A stretch of DNA of 64,000 nucleotides from Verticillium longisporum (GCA_019188255.1 JAETXT010000010.1:1674001-1738000), one strand, 5' to 3'. Numbered from the stretch's first letter, positions 24,001 to 37,483 are shown. The notes: generated by a model from the sequence alone, not told the origin. Translations and numbers: made by a program.

Positions 24001-26246
24001 ACCGCAATACTTGATTTTGGGAAACGAAAGTGAATATTTCCACGCCAGCTAGGATATTCTAATAGACATGAGTTCTGTGGTTTCGGCAACGTTCGATACA
24101 TAACGGTCACGGAGATTGACATGGAGTCGAAATACAACCAAACTGTCCTGCTGCCCGCCGGCATGTTCCGAAACGATTCGACCAGAGTAGATCTGCTCTC
24201 TGCAGAGCGTTTCTTTATTTTCCGCAGAGCTGTCGTTAATCGCAGCTCATGACGTCTCAGCGGCTGTAACTCCACCGCCAACACATGAGCTACGACCCGA
24301 GTCTGCCTGCCGATCAGACATCTTCACACAGCACATGCACCAGTCGTCTCGGACACGTCGCCCGCACCGTCATCGCTGTCGCGGTCCGCGCCGCAGTCAG
24401 TAAATTTCCTTCTAAAAATTGACCTCCGACAATGGCCGCCGGAATTCACTGGCCAAGTCCAGATGGGAAGCGCCGCCGCCGCCCCCCTCAGATCATCCAA
24501 AAGGGGCCTATCGAAATAACACATCATCAAATGTGGTGAACCCCAACTATCGCCGCCAAGCACTCTCTAGATCTACAAACTCCCAATAAACCCTCCACCC
24601 TCGTAGCCCTGACGAGAGAGAGAGATGATAATCGCCCGCAGATCAGATCCACCCAGCAGGCTCTCCCTCCACATGACTTACCTTGGGTATCCGCCATTCC
24701 CCCACGTTTCACTGTTCCGAACACGCCGATACGCAGGACAGTCACGAACATTACCAAAGAGATCTAACTCTCCCATCGCCCTTCCCCATCGTAATCACAT
24801 GCCCATCGATCGGAGGGGGGAAGGGCAAGAGAGGAAAGAGAGACATGGTAGAGCGTCACGCACCCTATTTTGCCAAGATCACTTTCGCCGAGACACAGGG
24901 CGAGGCTTAGACGTGAGACGCCCAGTGCCAACTCCCTCCACACGAACCAGAACGACCTGAGAGCAAACCGTCACCGCGGGTGAAGCAGAAATCTCTTGGC
25001 AGAGTCGTCCCTGCGAGCTAGACTATCGCGGGATGAGGATCAAAAGGGGAACTGATGCTCGAATCGAGTTTGGTGGTCACGCATTACAGTCATCGCGATC
25101 AGTATCGCGAATCAGCACCCCCCCTTCCTTCTCATCGTGATCCTCAGACAGTGCTAGCTAAACATCATGAATGAGCACGGAACCATTCCATCCATCGCAG
25201 TTTACACGAGACACGCCCGTCTACTGTGCGCTTTCTCAGCGACGTCAAAATTAACATACACAGCCCGAAACATGACAGCCCGGCACAGCCATGCTGTCCT
25301 GCCCATCCTTCGGGCTGTTGCATGAATGAGCCCCCCCCCTCAAAAAAGACCAGGCAAAGCCTCACACGGGCGGGGCCGGCGCTCACATCAGATTGAAACA
25401 AACTCAAAAAACATGATTGCTTACACTGGCGGAGAAGGATATCAGGTGATGTGGACGAAACAAATCCGTTCCGTGCCTACGGGCACCTTGTGAAGCAGAT
25501 GTGATCCCACCTTCTGCAACATGTCATGATACAAGCCGTACATACGACTTTGCGCCACGCAATGCGGGACACCAAATCGGGCTTCTATGGTCACGAATGG
25601 ACAATTTGGAAAACACATAGCAAGAGCACTGCAGACACCCAAGCACCCTTTTGAAAAAGAACAACTCATCCCACAGCCAAGCACATTGATGTATGGGGGA
25701 TTCGCGGTCCAAGAAAGCTTGGTGCGCGCAGGCCAAGGCTTGGAACTCATTCTTGGCGAACCCGAGGGCAGAGCGCACTCGAGGCGACTTGGCGCAACAG
25801 ACGGGCAATTCAACGACATGCCTCGACTTGGCCATCATGATGCCACTCAGCTGAAGAACAAAAAAGCCAGCATTCCAGTCGGACGTTCGTGGGGAGCTAT
25901 ACGAGAGCCTAATAGGAGATGTCGGATGCAGGTCGACGGATGGAGCCATGTGTTTTGCGTCCCCTCATGTTTGATGATGGTTTGTTTCGCAAGTTTTTTC
26001 GGTTGCGGGCACAGCGGCATCGCGCGGCGGCCGAGGGCGACGGGTGGACACGGCATCATGAAGAACGTTTCCCTTCAAAGCTCGGCCCTCTAGCGCCAAG
26101 GCTGACGGGCAAGGAACAGCCCTCAGTAGTAAGTAAGCGACATGGACGGACGTCGCAGGATGGCAGGATAGAAACAAAGGCCAACCCCGTGTCCGAGTCA
26201 CGCTGGATCAGCGGTGGCCTCAGCAACCAAGGCTGACAGGACAGAA

Positions 26247-26279
<33 letters not shown>

Positions 26280-29200
26280 GGACAGACAGGCTTTCGTCTG
26301 CGGTAAGAACCACAAGGCGCAGGCGCCCCGTGCCTCATCACGTCGCCATCGCGTCCCACGCTACGAAGCCACCAGCCACCGACCGGGAGGATGCCTGAAT
26401 CCCGCGTCAACGAGGACGAGGACCGAGAGCCCTGGATCGCAGGTTTCGAAGTTGCCGTCCCTCTGTTTCAGGCTTAATTGATCTCCCCAAATACTCGACA
26501 GTCGTGATGGAGGGGCGGGAGGTAGGGGCAAGCGAGGCAAACAAAGGAAGACAAGTTTCGCCGGACACGCCTATCTTTACGTTTCGCGAATGGCAAATCT
26601 CGACACCACGCTTGCAGCGGACAGACAGAATTGGCTTCTCATACGGGCTGTTGGACCAATTCTCCCTCCGGCCTTGGCGATCGACAGGCACAACCGCGCC
26701 TGAGCGATTAATCGCTTTGCTGGCGGCATTCGAGGCAGAAAAGAGATTGAGGTAATTTCCAGGGACAGCGAAACACACTCCCACTCCCTCTCTCGACCAG
26801 CTGTCTCGCCAGCAGTGTACATGTACCATGTCAGGTAAACAAACAGTCCTCAATCGCCCCATTCACACAATTCGCACGGAGCTCCATAGGCGATATCTGT
26901 GTGGATAGTGCCAATATCCGGGGGCGTTAGGGTCAAGGGCCGGGGTGCCTGGAAGGGGGAAGAGGAAGGCAAATAGCAATGATGAAGATGAATGACGATG
27001 CGATGCGATGCAATGCGGCCGTCTCGGCTGTGGCCACTCCCACGACCTTGGCAGGGTTCAACAACGACCAGTCTCGATTTGATACCTGGCTAGTTGGTCA
27101 AATGTCTCACCTTTGGCCCCCCGGGAGGGGGTCTTCGGTCAGTCGAATCAGCAGGGTTTGCTCGTTGATAGCCCTGGATAACAGAACGGCCCAAGTCGGC
27201 GTGCGGAATGCCGATTGCCTGCTCTGATGAGTCGGCCGGCAGCATGTCATCGCCGACAGTTACCAGCAACACGGGATTGGCGACGGCTTCACAATTGGGG
27301 TTTCTGGGAGCTGGAGACAAAGGGGGGATCAACACGTGGAGAAGAAAAAAAAAAATCCTCGATCCGTTCTCAATAGCGGAATCGGCCCTGTTGCATTTGG
27401 TAAAGGCTAGGTGTTAACGCAGTGCGTCTTGTGCCTTTGCTGACATGTCCAAGGCGACGGACTGACCATCCGCGACTCGCAAAGCTGGGGAGCGTCAACT
27501 AGCCCCATTGCCGTCGGTGGCGCGTCGAAGAACTGCCGGCAAATACAGTTGTGTCAATCGAAGGTCACGTCGTGACGATCAGCAACGTTGCGAAGTTCCA
27601 GGTTCCAGTGATACAGGCTGGGTACGGAAACATCGCCGCATGGCCCTCGTAGCTGGCCATCGTGCGACTTCTTGGCCTTGTGAACAGGCCCTTTCCCATC
27701 ATCATGTGACTCAAGACATGAAGTGTCGATCAAAAAGGCATATATGGTCGACCTTATTGATACTTGTACCGTGAACAGTAAGAACGGGGACCCAGCAAGT
27801 GCCACTCGGACACAATGCGCGGTGAGGATATCGCCGCCGTTGTCCCCATTGGAGCACCCACTACTGTACTCGCTCACCGACTCTGCGGCATCGGACACGG
27901 GTGACGAAAGACGGGTGACGAAAGAGTCCATCTCGTGGCAAAAGCGCTGACTCGGCCGACATCACGAACGTCGAGAGAGAATATCCCGGGAGGCGACCGG
28001 CTACGGTACATGGGCCAACTCCGGTCTCGTTTCAAGGCGGACAGGCAGGCAGTTGGAGAAAACTTGGTCGCCAGCCAGCGAATGCAGTCGACCCCAGTAG
28101 CCGATCGGTGGGGTAAGGGGACAAACAAATCCAGGAACCAGCGCGACTAAGGGCATTCGGTGCCAGGATGACCCATCGATTTGTCGATGTGGGTGACGCG
28201 GGAAAGCGGCACACAGTACAAATAAGAGACCGAGTATGCCTGACGGCCGTCGCAAGGGGTGATTCCGTTCTGGGCTTGGGGGCCAATCCGCTGGCGAGAA
28301 TATCAAATCCCTCATATAGGTCACCTTACCATGATTCCTGTTGATTACCATTTCGTAAAGACACCGTGCCGTTTGTCAAAGCTCCAAGCCCAGGTTCAGC
28401 ACCGACCGCGATAAGCCATGAGGCGCTGAAGGACGTCACTGAGGCAAATAAACAGAAGATTCTGTCGCGCATCGAACAGGCTTGTGCTGATAATGTTTGT
28501 CGAGGGGCAAAAAAAAAAGTTTCAAGAAGCCGAGGCTGACGGGGTCATGAAGAAGAGAAACGCACTTCGGGAAACTCCATACGAAGGAAGCAAGACGATC
28601 ATGTTGGGCCGGGTTCAGATTTCGGTGAAGTACCATGTACTCGCACACTTGACACAATGGGATAATCGCTCGTCAAAATCTTTCTGGAAGCCTTGGAAGC
28701 CTCTGGGGTGGGGCTTTTGGGCCGAATTGAGCCACCGCTCTTCTGCAAGCTGCACGCCAGTACGTAGCTCCGTACTATTATGGTGCTGCACATACTTGTG
28801 CCGTCTCTGTGAGGCGTGGTGCAAGGATCCCGGTTGTAGGTGCGGTACTGTGTGTACACGAACAAGACACGGCAGGCCCGAGATACTACGGACGGAGTTG
28901 GACGGGATACACGGCACTGGGATTCAACAACCCGACCGACGTCCGGGGGCCATCGCGGCGACAAGTCGGAGATCAGAGTCGGCGAGTTTGCGACTCTTGT
29001 TGTTTGTTTTTGCCCTGGTAAGGTGCCGGTAGCGCTAGGTGTCCCGGGGTGATTTGCCTATCGGTGGTCGCTAGATCCGCAACGAAATGAGCAATGGCAC
29101 CGAATAAGGGTTGTACGGATGAGTCGGGTCCTCGAGGTGCTCTCAAGAACCACCTCCGAAGGTGCCCATTCCTCTGTACTGTGTTGTGTTGTTTTGTGCT

Positions 29201-32200
29201 GTGTTGTGCTATCCTGTGCCTGTCCTTGTTGTGCTTGTGCCCTTGAGAATTTGTACTTTGACCCTGGGTAAGGTGAAGGCAGCGAAGGAGCATGCCACGG
29301 ACTTACTCTCTTAGTTTTGTTTGTTTTATTGTTGATGGTCTCGGTCCAAGCACGCTCTCAGGGCACGCGAGGCAAATGCGACGACGACGAGGACAACGAT
29401 GGACAACACCAGGAACAACAGTCAATGTGACCGACTGTTGCTAGCCTTGTCGGCGCTTCGCTGGAGGGACTAGAGATGAAGCCCATTGATTTTGCCCCAT
29501 CGCCGTGCCAAGCGCACTCACGAACTGGGACAGGCCGAGTCCCTCCGACGCTGGCCGTACCATGTATGCCGTAACCCATAGAAAAACCTCACGCTGACCT
29601 GACGTAGTTGGCCGCTCGAGCAACGAGCAAGGGACAAGGCCGTAATAGCCGCGACTTTTGGAGACCAATGGAGCTGACCCCCTGGCGTCCCTGATTGCGA
29701 CGTGCGAACGGGACCGTGGTCGGCACATCGAACCCAATGCAGCGAGCATTTCGTCACGCGCGAAGCGGCTGTGCGGCCTGGACGACGAAGAGCGCAGCCC
29801 TTAGCCAATTCCAGACCATGCTGCCAATATTGTTTACGATTGATGCTATTCGCAGGGTCGGGCAGCCAGCAGAAGACCAAGAGGGCGAGAACATGGTGCG
29901 CCATTGGCGGCCACTTGTCGTGCGACAACGAGGCAATTATGTGCTCTGCGTCTGATGGATGGTACATTCATAGCCGCTTCTGGAAGGCTTGGGAGATGGG
30001 GCCAAGGCGGGGAGGGAGCTCTGTTGCGGTGCTCTGGACAGAGCTGGAGCAGGCCTGGCCTGGCCGAAAGAACAGCTGAGGATGGCGAACTGAGGCGCCG
30101 CACAAAGCACAGCACAGCATGTCGAGGCGCGTACAGCGCTGCATCGGTCAATCGAGGACCCGTGCATGCGGGCACACAGGCGCCCACGCTTTGGATGGTG
30201 AGACTGGCGCCCTAGGAGCTGTCTAGCTGCCCGTTGGAAAGGGGGGGTAACAGGTCGCGGGTAGGTTGCAGGTAGGGGTGCACGCCGCCCCCATGCACAA
30301 TTCTATTCGAAAGGCTGGGGACCAGGGTAGGAACGGGGCCACTCGTGTGTCGGCTATCGCTTGCAGACTTGATGGCGGCGGCCCGGGAGTAGCAGTACCA
30401 GGGATCATGTTGGTCTCGTGGAATGGTTGTGGAGGGCGAATTGGAGAACAAACGGTAATGAGAGAGTCAGACGGGAGCGGCCACGACTAAGGCAAGCCTG
30501 TCGCCGCAAGGCGTTCTTTGTCGAAAAGCCGGTCCTGATCGCCAGGAGCTGGAAACTGGCTGTTTCGGCGGAGCCTGACAGGTTCGGTGAGGCTGTTGAT
30601 TTGCAAATGGTCAAGTAATGGTTGCAAACAGCAAGCCGCCGTCGTCACAAAGCCGAGGTCCCATCACCGTGGGTCCCGAATGTCTTGCTCGCCCTGGATG
30701 TCTCTGGTTGAACCCTCAACGGGGGTTTCGAAGGCGCGAGGGTGACGATTTGGTTTGGAAGGGGCAAAAGGATGGTTTGTACGGGTAGATGGATGCTTTC
30801 GATGGGTGACAGCCGAGCTCCAAGTGGGTTCTTGGGGGGCACGGAGCAATGAGGGATTCGGGGAATTCTGGTTTGGGGAATGCATCGCACCTGCAGGCGC
30901 TGGCTACCTGGTCCACTGTCTAGGCAAGTGCTATCCACTGCCTATCTACTGTCCACTGGCCGTTGGCTGCTGCCCACTGCTCGCTGCTCGCAACTTCCCA
31001 ATCCTGCTCTGCTCGGGGACGAGAAGAATGGGGGGAAACCAGAGTCAGCGTGGCCCAGGGGGGGAAGGAGGCATGCGCCCCAAGCACAGTGTCTTGATGA
31101 TTTCAAGTGTCTTGCGCCTTCCACTCTTAGATGAACCCGATTTATCCCACGCCTTCCCGATGTGCTGCAGCACTGCCTATTGGCTGCCAGAGTCAAAATC
31201 GGGGCAAATCCCACGCGCTAGTCTGGGATGGGCCTGGCTGCATGGGAGATCCCGGGCTGTCGCCCTCGACCGACAGCCAAGTTTTGGGATGTGAGGCCCG
31301 GAAAAGCTTATTGCGTTTTGGACGGAGGGTGTACTACATGTATGTACATGTAAGCCAGAAACGAAGTGCGAAAAGGGACGTGTGCGCTTGGTGCTTGAAA
31401 ACTGCGTGCGACCTTGTTCGTCCAACGCGCGCACTTGAATGACGACGACTGAGAGTCACAAATGTCCAGCGAATGACCGAATGGGGTGTGCACGATCGGT
31501 CCCTGTGTTCTTGGCCTGTCGCCCCCAAGGCGAGCACAAGCCTTGGCCCCCGCGAAACCCTTGATATGGCTTGCTGCAGGGCTGGCGTCTGTCCAACCTT
31601 TTGCCACCGATGATTGTGGAAGGGATTAAATGGGCCATCGTCCAGTTACCCGTGTACATGGAGGGTGTTTCCCCAGACGTCAAGATGCAAGGGTTGGTGA
31701 TGACCTCTACCTCTGAGGATGGACTTTCTAAGGTACGTATGAGGCATAGCTGTTAGTGGTCGGAACCAACAAACACCTCAATGGCCACGTCTTTCAAAAA
31801 AGAGACCTGTTGGTGTGCGAGAAAAAAAAAAGCGAAAAAGGTCACAATTGACCATATCGGAAGTCCCAATTGGCTCGGGACGAGCGACAAAGTAGCCGTT
31901 TCGAGAAGCTCCTTCGGTGCAGCTCACGGGAACGATGGACAAAGCGTGGAGACACGAGCACGAAAGCCGAAACGATGGAGCTTGCCTCGAGATGGATGGG
32001 CGCCTGCTTGGCTTTGCTGACCGCCAGACCGGAGTTGTCGAGTGCGATGTGCGACGGGAAGGAAAAGGCGAGAATAGGACGGATAGCATGCCCATTGTTC
32101 GTCTTGCTTGCCGGTTGCCTTGGGACCCGAGGACGAGAACGAGCTATGGCTGTCGTCATATACAAAACATGGACTTGAAGCACCCACATTTTCGTGCGAC

Positions 32201-33300
32201 ACGGAGGTAGGCACGGGGTAAAGAATACAACGAGTAAAATCGCGCACACAATAAAAAAAACGGGCATCGAAGAGATAGATGGGCGGAAAAAGAGACTTCT
32301 GCCTCGCACTGGGCTGCCACCTCTCACCGCGAGAAAACTCGCTCGTAAACTCTAGTGAAAGCACCCGACAAAGGCCTGCCTGGACCATTATCGGCGTCGA
32401 CGATAGGCTTAGAAGGCTTGGAACGAGCCGCAGCAGCCAGATGAGAAGCACAGTGCGCCGTGTGCCAAGTCAAGTAACGCAGCCGACTCATCCAGGGCCG
32501 CTTCGTCTCTTGTTTTTTTTTTCTCTGGGGCGATGGCGAGCGAGCGGCTCCATCCACCAGCGACCAGAGCACTCCCCCATCCTTGTCTGGCCCTGGCCCT
32601 GGCCTCTGCTCTTTATCCCAGATCCCGGCTCCCTGCAAAGCTGCACTGCAGGGGGACCCACATCAGGGCACGCTCCACACCACGCCGCAAGCCCCACGCG
32701 CCGCGCTCGCGCTGCCTTTCTGCCGGCTCACCCTTTGAGAGGAGTGTGGTCAGGGTGGGCCCTGTCATAGTCATGACCCATGGATGTTTACGTCTGGTCT
32801 GAAATGCGCGCGAAATGATCGTGCAGTGATCCAATGTTTCTCGCCGTTGGACCGTGTCCGACACTGTGTCGCCCTGTGGGGAGTTGGTGGCATGACCCCC
32901 CCACCCTGGCCCTGGACTACAGACGTCGTCATTGGCCATCGTGGTCCCCAAGCTCACCTAGGCCGCAGCTGGAGCTTGAACCCTCGCGCTCGCCAGTCCT
33001 CGGACCCGTAGGAGCTTCTCGGGAGCTACGTGCGCTACTGTGGTTCTCCCTTGACCTCATTCGTGGGCTGCTTGCGGGCAATTGTTTTGCCTCGGGGCAG
33101 CACCGATGCGATAGCTTCCTGGGCAACGACACAGGCACTGTGGGCGTGAGGAATTTGTGGAACCCACCCGGGTGGCATGCAGGCCAAGGTACCTGACATT
33201 CACTCTGGGGTACCTTCTTGGGCCAACCAAGACGGCCCTCAGCCGATCGTGGGAGCTTGTGTGCCTGGTATCCGTTTGTAGCACCTCGTAGAGACGGCTC
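24001..33300. other. Gene desert, central part; long PMA1 upstream region
   Basis: More than 9 kb without a gene that I can support. Base composition looks ordinary, not strongly AT-rich, and frames do not exceed about 180 codons. None shows a domain, consistent splice signals or the C-ending codon bias of the neighbours. It contains a (GACA)n microsatellite, several short A or T homopolymers and a TGTGTTGTGTTG-rich stretch near 29180. A non-coding transcript or distal regulatory sites are possible; nothing in the sequence identifies one. Confidence 0.4.
26247..26290. repeat. (GACA)n microsatellite
   Basis: About eight perfect tandem copies of GACA/ACAG, then two imperfect ones, inside the gene desert. 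Likely length-polymorphic. Confidence 0.9.
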
Positions 33301-34150
33301 TGGCCCAGGCTTGCAGAGACAGACCCCCCCCCCCTTTCCCCCAGCTCCAGAGTGGGATTGAGGTCAATTGGAGAATGAGCACAGAGTGAGAGAGGGAAAA
33401 AAAAAGTCGCTTTCGGCTCGGTGGGTTCCCTTGCCTGGGACGCTCGTTCACCTCACCTCTGTGTCTTCCACGCCCGGACAGATCGCCGGCGTATTCCTCG
33501 ACGCTCGTTCTCTTCCGTTGTTGCTAGGTCCCGCTTGGTTCTGGTCTGGTCCTGGTCGGTCTTGCCTGCCTCGTCGCCGTGCCCTCGTCTCTCCCACCCC
33601 CGTTCCCACCCCCATCCATCTCCCCCCAATGCCCATCGCTGCTTCCGCCCTTCACTGTTGCCGCTCGTGTCGTGCACCCGCACCCATCCCGTGAGCTGTA
33701 CCCACTCTCACTTACACCTCACAGTCCCACGCCGGGCGCTTGTTGTCCATCGCCTGCCTCTTGCTTTCGTTTTTAAAGAGCCTTCCTTCCTCCTTCCCAC
33801 TCCCCTTCCTTCCCTTTCTCTCTTCACCCACGAAGGCTTCCTTTACGTTTGCTCTTCACATTCGTGCGGTGATAGACCTCTCCCCACTCTTCGTTCGTCG
33901 CCTCGACACTCTCCACTCCCCACCCAGCGCGTGTTGTTGTTCGCAACAAACCTAGCAATCTCCGAATATTCCTAGGCCCTGCTCGCAAGCTCAGCCCTCG
34001 AACCTTAAGAACCTGTTTCGATCCACCGGACCTACTACAAATACCTAGAGTCCCCCACCACCAAAGCGTTTGAGCTTTCGAGTCTACTCCCCTACACTGC
34101 ATTCGACCACCTCATTGCTATAGACGCATACAACCGCGAAATCTTTCGCC
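33301..34150 (+). promoter_or_regulatory. PMA1 proximal promoter and 5' leader
   Basis: From about 33560 to 33860 the plus strand is almost pure pyrimidine (long C/T tracts such as CCCACCCCCATCC and TTCCTTCCTCCTTCCC), typical of very strongly expressed fungal promoters. A long leader of perhaps 200-300 bases probably follows. Several AUGs in this region would act as upstream ORFs if the transcript began far upstream. The transcription start cannot be fixed from sequence. Confidence 0.5.
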
Positions 34151-37150
34151 ATGGCCGAGTCGAACTCAGCCGCCGCTCCGGCGCTCAACACTCCCATCGA
34201 GTCCCACCGCTTTGAGGAGAAGGACCGTCCTCTCGACACCGGTGTCGACGCTCCCGTCAAGCCCAAGGTCGAGGAGGAGGAGGACGAAGATGAGGACATC
34301 GACGCCCTGATCGAGGACCTCGAGTCCCAGGACGGTCACATCGAGGAGGACGAGGAAGAGGGTTAGTTACCGCCGAGTGCCCAGCTCACAATTTCCAAGC
34401 TAACCCAATTGATCCAGAAACCGCCGTTGGTGGTGCCCGCGTCATTCCTGAGGACCAGTTGGCTACCGACACCCGTCTTGGTCTCACCGAGGCTGAGGTC
34501 CTCAACCGTCGCCGCAAGTACGGTGCCAACCAGATGAAGGAGGAGAAGGAGAACCTCATCCTCAAGTTTGTAAGTTCAATTGGCTCTCGCTGTTGTTCGA
34601 ATGATCTCAGTCTTCTAATTCGCATTTCAGTTCATGTTCTTCGTCGGACCTATTCAGTTCGTCATGGAAGCCGCTGCCGTCCTCGCTGCTGGTCTCGAGG
34701 ATTGGGTTGATTTCGGTGTCATTATCGCTCTTCTCCTGCTTAACGCCGTCGTTGGTTTCTACCAAGAATTCCAGGCCGGCAGCATTGTCGACGAACTCAA
34801 GAAGACTCTTGCCCTGAAGGCTGTCGTCCTCCGTGACGGTCAGCTCAAGGAGGTTGAGGCCCACGAGGTTGTCCCTGGTGACATCCTCCAGGTTGAGGAT
34901 GGTACCATCATTCCCGCCGACGGTCGCATTGTCACGGACGATGCCTTCCTTCAGGTTGACCAGTCTGCCATCACTGGCGAGTCCCTCGCTGTCGACAAGC
35001 ACAAGGGCGACAACTGCTACGCTTCCTCTGCTGTCAAGCGTGGTGAGGCTTTCATTGTCATCACTGCCACCGGTGACTCCACCTTCGTCGGTCGCGCCGC
35101 TGCCCTTGTCAACGCTGCCTCCGCCGGTACTGGTCACTTCACTGAGGTCCTCAACGGCATTGGTACTGTTCTCTTGATCCTCGTCGTTGCCACCCTTCTC
35201 ATCGTCTGGGTTTCTGGCTTCTACCGCTCCAACGATATTGTTGAGATCCTTCGCTTCACCCTCGCTATTCTCATCGTCGGTGTCCCCGTCGGTCTTCCCG
35301 CTGTCGTTACCACCACCATGGCTGTCGGTGCCGCCTACCTCGCCAAGAAGAAGGCCATCGTCCAGAAGCTGTCCGCCATTGAGTCCCTGGCTGGTGTCGA
35401 GATTCTCTGCTCTGACAAGACCGGTACCCTGACCAAGAACAAGCTCTCTCTCGCTGAGCCCTACACCGTTGCTGGCGTCGACCCCGATGACCTCATGCCC
35501 ATTGCCTGCTTGGCCCCTTCCCGTAAGAAGAAGGGTATTGATGCCAATGACAAGGCTTTCCACAAGTCCCTCCGCTACTACCCTCGCGCCAAGTCTGTCC
35601 TCTCTGAGTACTCCGTCCGCGAGTACTTCCCCTTCGACCCCGTCTCCAAGAAGGTCACCGCCGGTGTCCAGACTCCCCAGGGTGGACGCATCACCTGCGT
35701 GGAGGGCGCCCCTCTCTTCGTTCTCAAGACTGTTGAGGAGGACCACCCTCTTGACCCCGAGATCGATATGGCCTACAAGAACAAGGTTGCTGAGTTCGCT
35801 ACCCGTGGTTTCCGTTCGCTCGGTGTCGCCCGCAAGCGTGGTGAGGGCAACTGGGAGATTCTCGGCATCATGCCCTGCTCTGACCCCCCTCGTCACGACA
35901 CTGCCCGCACCGTCAACGAGGCCAAGAACCTTGGTCTTTCCGTCAAGATGCTTACTGGTGACGCCGTCGGCATTGCCCGTGAGACTTCCCGCCAGCTCGG
36001 TCTCGGTACCAACATCTTCAACGCTGACCGTCTCGGTCTCGGTGGCGGTGGTGACATGCCCGGCTCTGAGGTCTACGATTTCGTTGAGGCTGCCGATGGT
36101 TTCGCCGAGGTCTTCCCCAGCACAAGTACAACGTCGTCGAGATTCTCCAGCAGCGTGGCTACCTCGTTGCCATGACTGGTGACGGTGTCAATGATGCTCC
36201 CTCCCTGAAGAAGGCCGATACTGGTATTGGTATGTTTGATGTTCCTCGCTCTTCCACAGTCTCGATCCTGCCGCTAACGCGTCCCAGCTGTCGAGGGTGC
36301 CTCTGACGCCGCCCGCTCTGCCGCCGATATCGTCTTCCTTGCCCCTGGTCTCGGTGCCATCATTGACGCCCTGAAGACGTCTCGCCAGATTTTCCACCGC
36401 ATGTACTCCTACGTCGTCTACCGTATTGCTCTGTCCATCCACATGGAGCTGTACCTCGGTCTCTGGATTGCCATCCTCAACCGTTCGCTGAACATTGAGC
36501 TCGTTGTCTTCATCGCCATTTTCGCTGATATCGCCACCCTGGCCATCGCCTACGACAACGCTCCTTACAGCAAGGCCCCCGTCAAGTGGAACCTGCCCAA
36601 GCTTTGGGGAATCTCTGTCATCCTCGGCATTGTCCTCGCCATCGGCACCTGGATCACCGTTACCACCATGTACGCCCACGGCCCCAACGGTGGTATCGTC
36701 CAGAACTTCGGTAACCTGGACGAGGTTGTCTTCCTCCAGGTCTCTCTGACTGAGAACTGGCTGATCTTCATCACTCGTGCCAACGGTCCCTTCTGGTCTT
36801 CCATCCCCTCGTGGCAGCTGTCCGGTGCTATCTTCATCGTCGACATCCTCGCCACCCTCTTCTGTATCTTTGGTTGGTTCGAGCACGGCCAGACCAGCAT
36901 TGTCGCCGTTGTCCGTATCTGGATCTTCTCCTTCGGTGTCTTCTGCGTCTGCGCCGGTGTCTACTACATCCTCCAGGACAACGCCGGCTTCGACAACATG
37001 ATGCACGGCAAGTCCCCCAAGGGCTCCCAGAAGCAGCGCTCGCTCGTGGACTTTGTTGGCTCTCTGCAGCGCGGCTCCACCCTGCACGAGAAGTCGCAGA
37101 AAGCGGTCGTTCTCGCTGCTACCGCGCAGGTCCCCACCCACCAACGGTGA
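34151..37150 (+). CDS. pma1: Plasma-membrane H+-ATPase PMA1 (P3A ATPase; one-base frameshift)
   Basis: Electrogenic proton pump that sets cytosolic pH and the membrane potential. Exons 34151-34361, 34418-34569, 34631-36229 and 36288-37150. Seen in order: an acidic N-terminus ([19 protein letters not shown]), TGES, the PVGLP membrane segment, the phosphorylation site DKTGT with Asp383, [13 protein letters not shown], and the C-terminal membrane helices. The frame is lost at 36114-36117: TTCCCCAGCAC should have one more C ([12 protein letters not shown]), so one base is missing in a C run. With it restored the protein is 941 residues. Odd points: the usually invariant KGAP nucleotide-binding motif reads EGAP (Glu479), and 16 residues follow the usual HEKSQ terminus ([16 protein letters not shown]). 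Codon use is that of a very abundant protein, which argues against decay. Confidence 0.95.
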
Positions 37151-37483
37151 CGCTCGGCACCGCTGAAGTACAGTGGAGATAGTCTCGATGAACATAAACC
37201 TTTCTTTTCCTGTGTTTAGATTATGCGATGTCCGTATCACATCGATAATGATTACCTAGTGAACGGTGTCGAACGGAGGTGAAGTCGTCCCGTCGGAGGG
37301 GCGCAGCATGGAGTGGTTGGGGGCGTCATACCCTAGACTTGATTTTAATACCAAAACAGTAAAAATACTATGGCTCTATATCATGTTGTGACTGTTCAGG
37401 TCTCTTGCTTTCCTAGAGTGTTGTGTGTTTGTCGCGGAGGTGAATTGGTCACGCCCAAGTTCTCTTTCGTCGTCAGCAACATG
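37151..37483. other. Convergent 3' flanks of PMA1 and the ABM-fold gene
   Basis: No coding frame with support. PMA1 and the small minus-strand gene converge here, and the sequence around 37340-37370 is AT-rich as in 3' UTRs. Confidence 0.4.

Noticed and set aside
25524..26862. Frames of 141-168 codons in the gene desert
   Set aside because: No domain, no start context or splice signals, and several overlap each other on both strands.
34607..35896. 429-codon minus-strand frame opposite PMA1
   Set aside because: Same reason: codon bias in a highly expressed gene removes antisense stops.
36100..36130. Programmed frameshift in PMA1
   Set aside because: No slippery heptamer or downstream structure; the same kind of single-base loss occurs in three unrelated genes.
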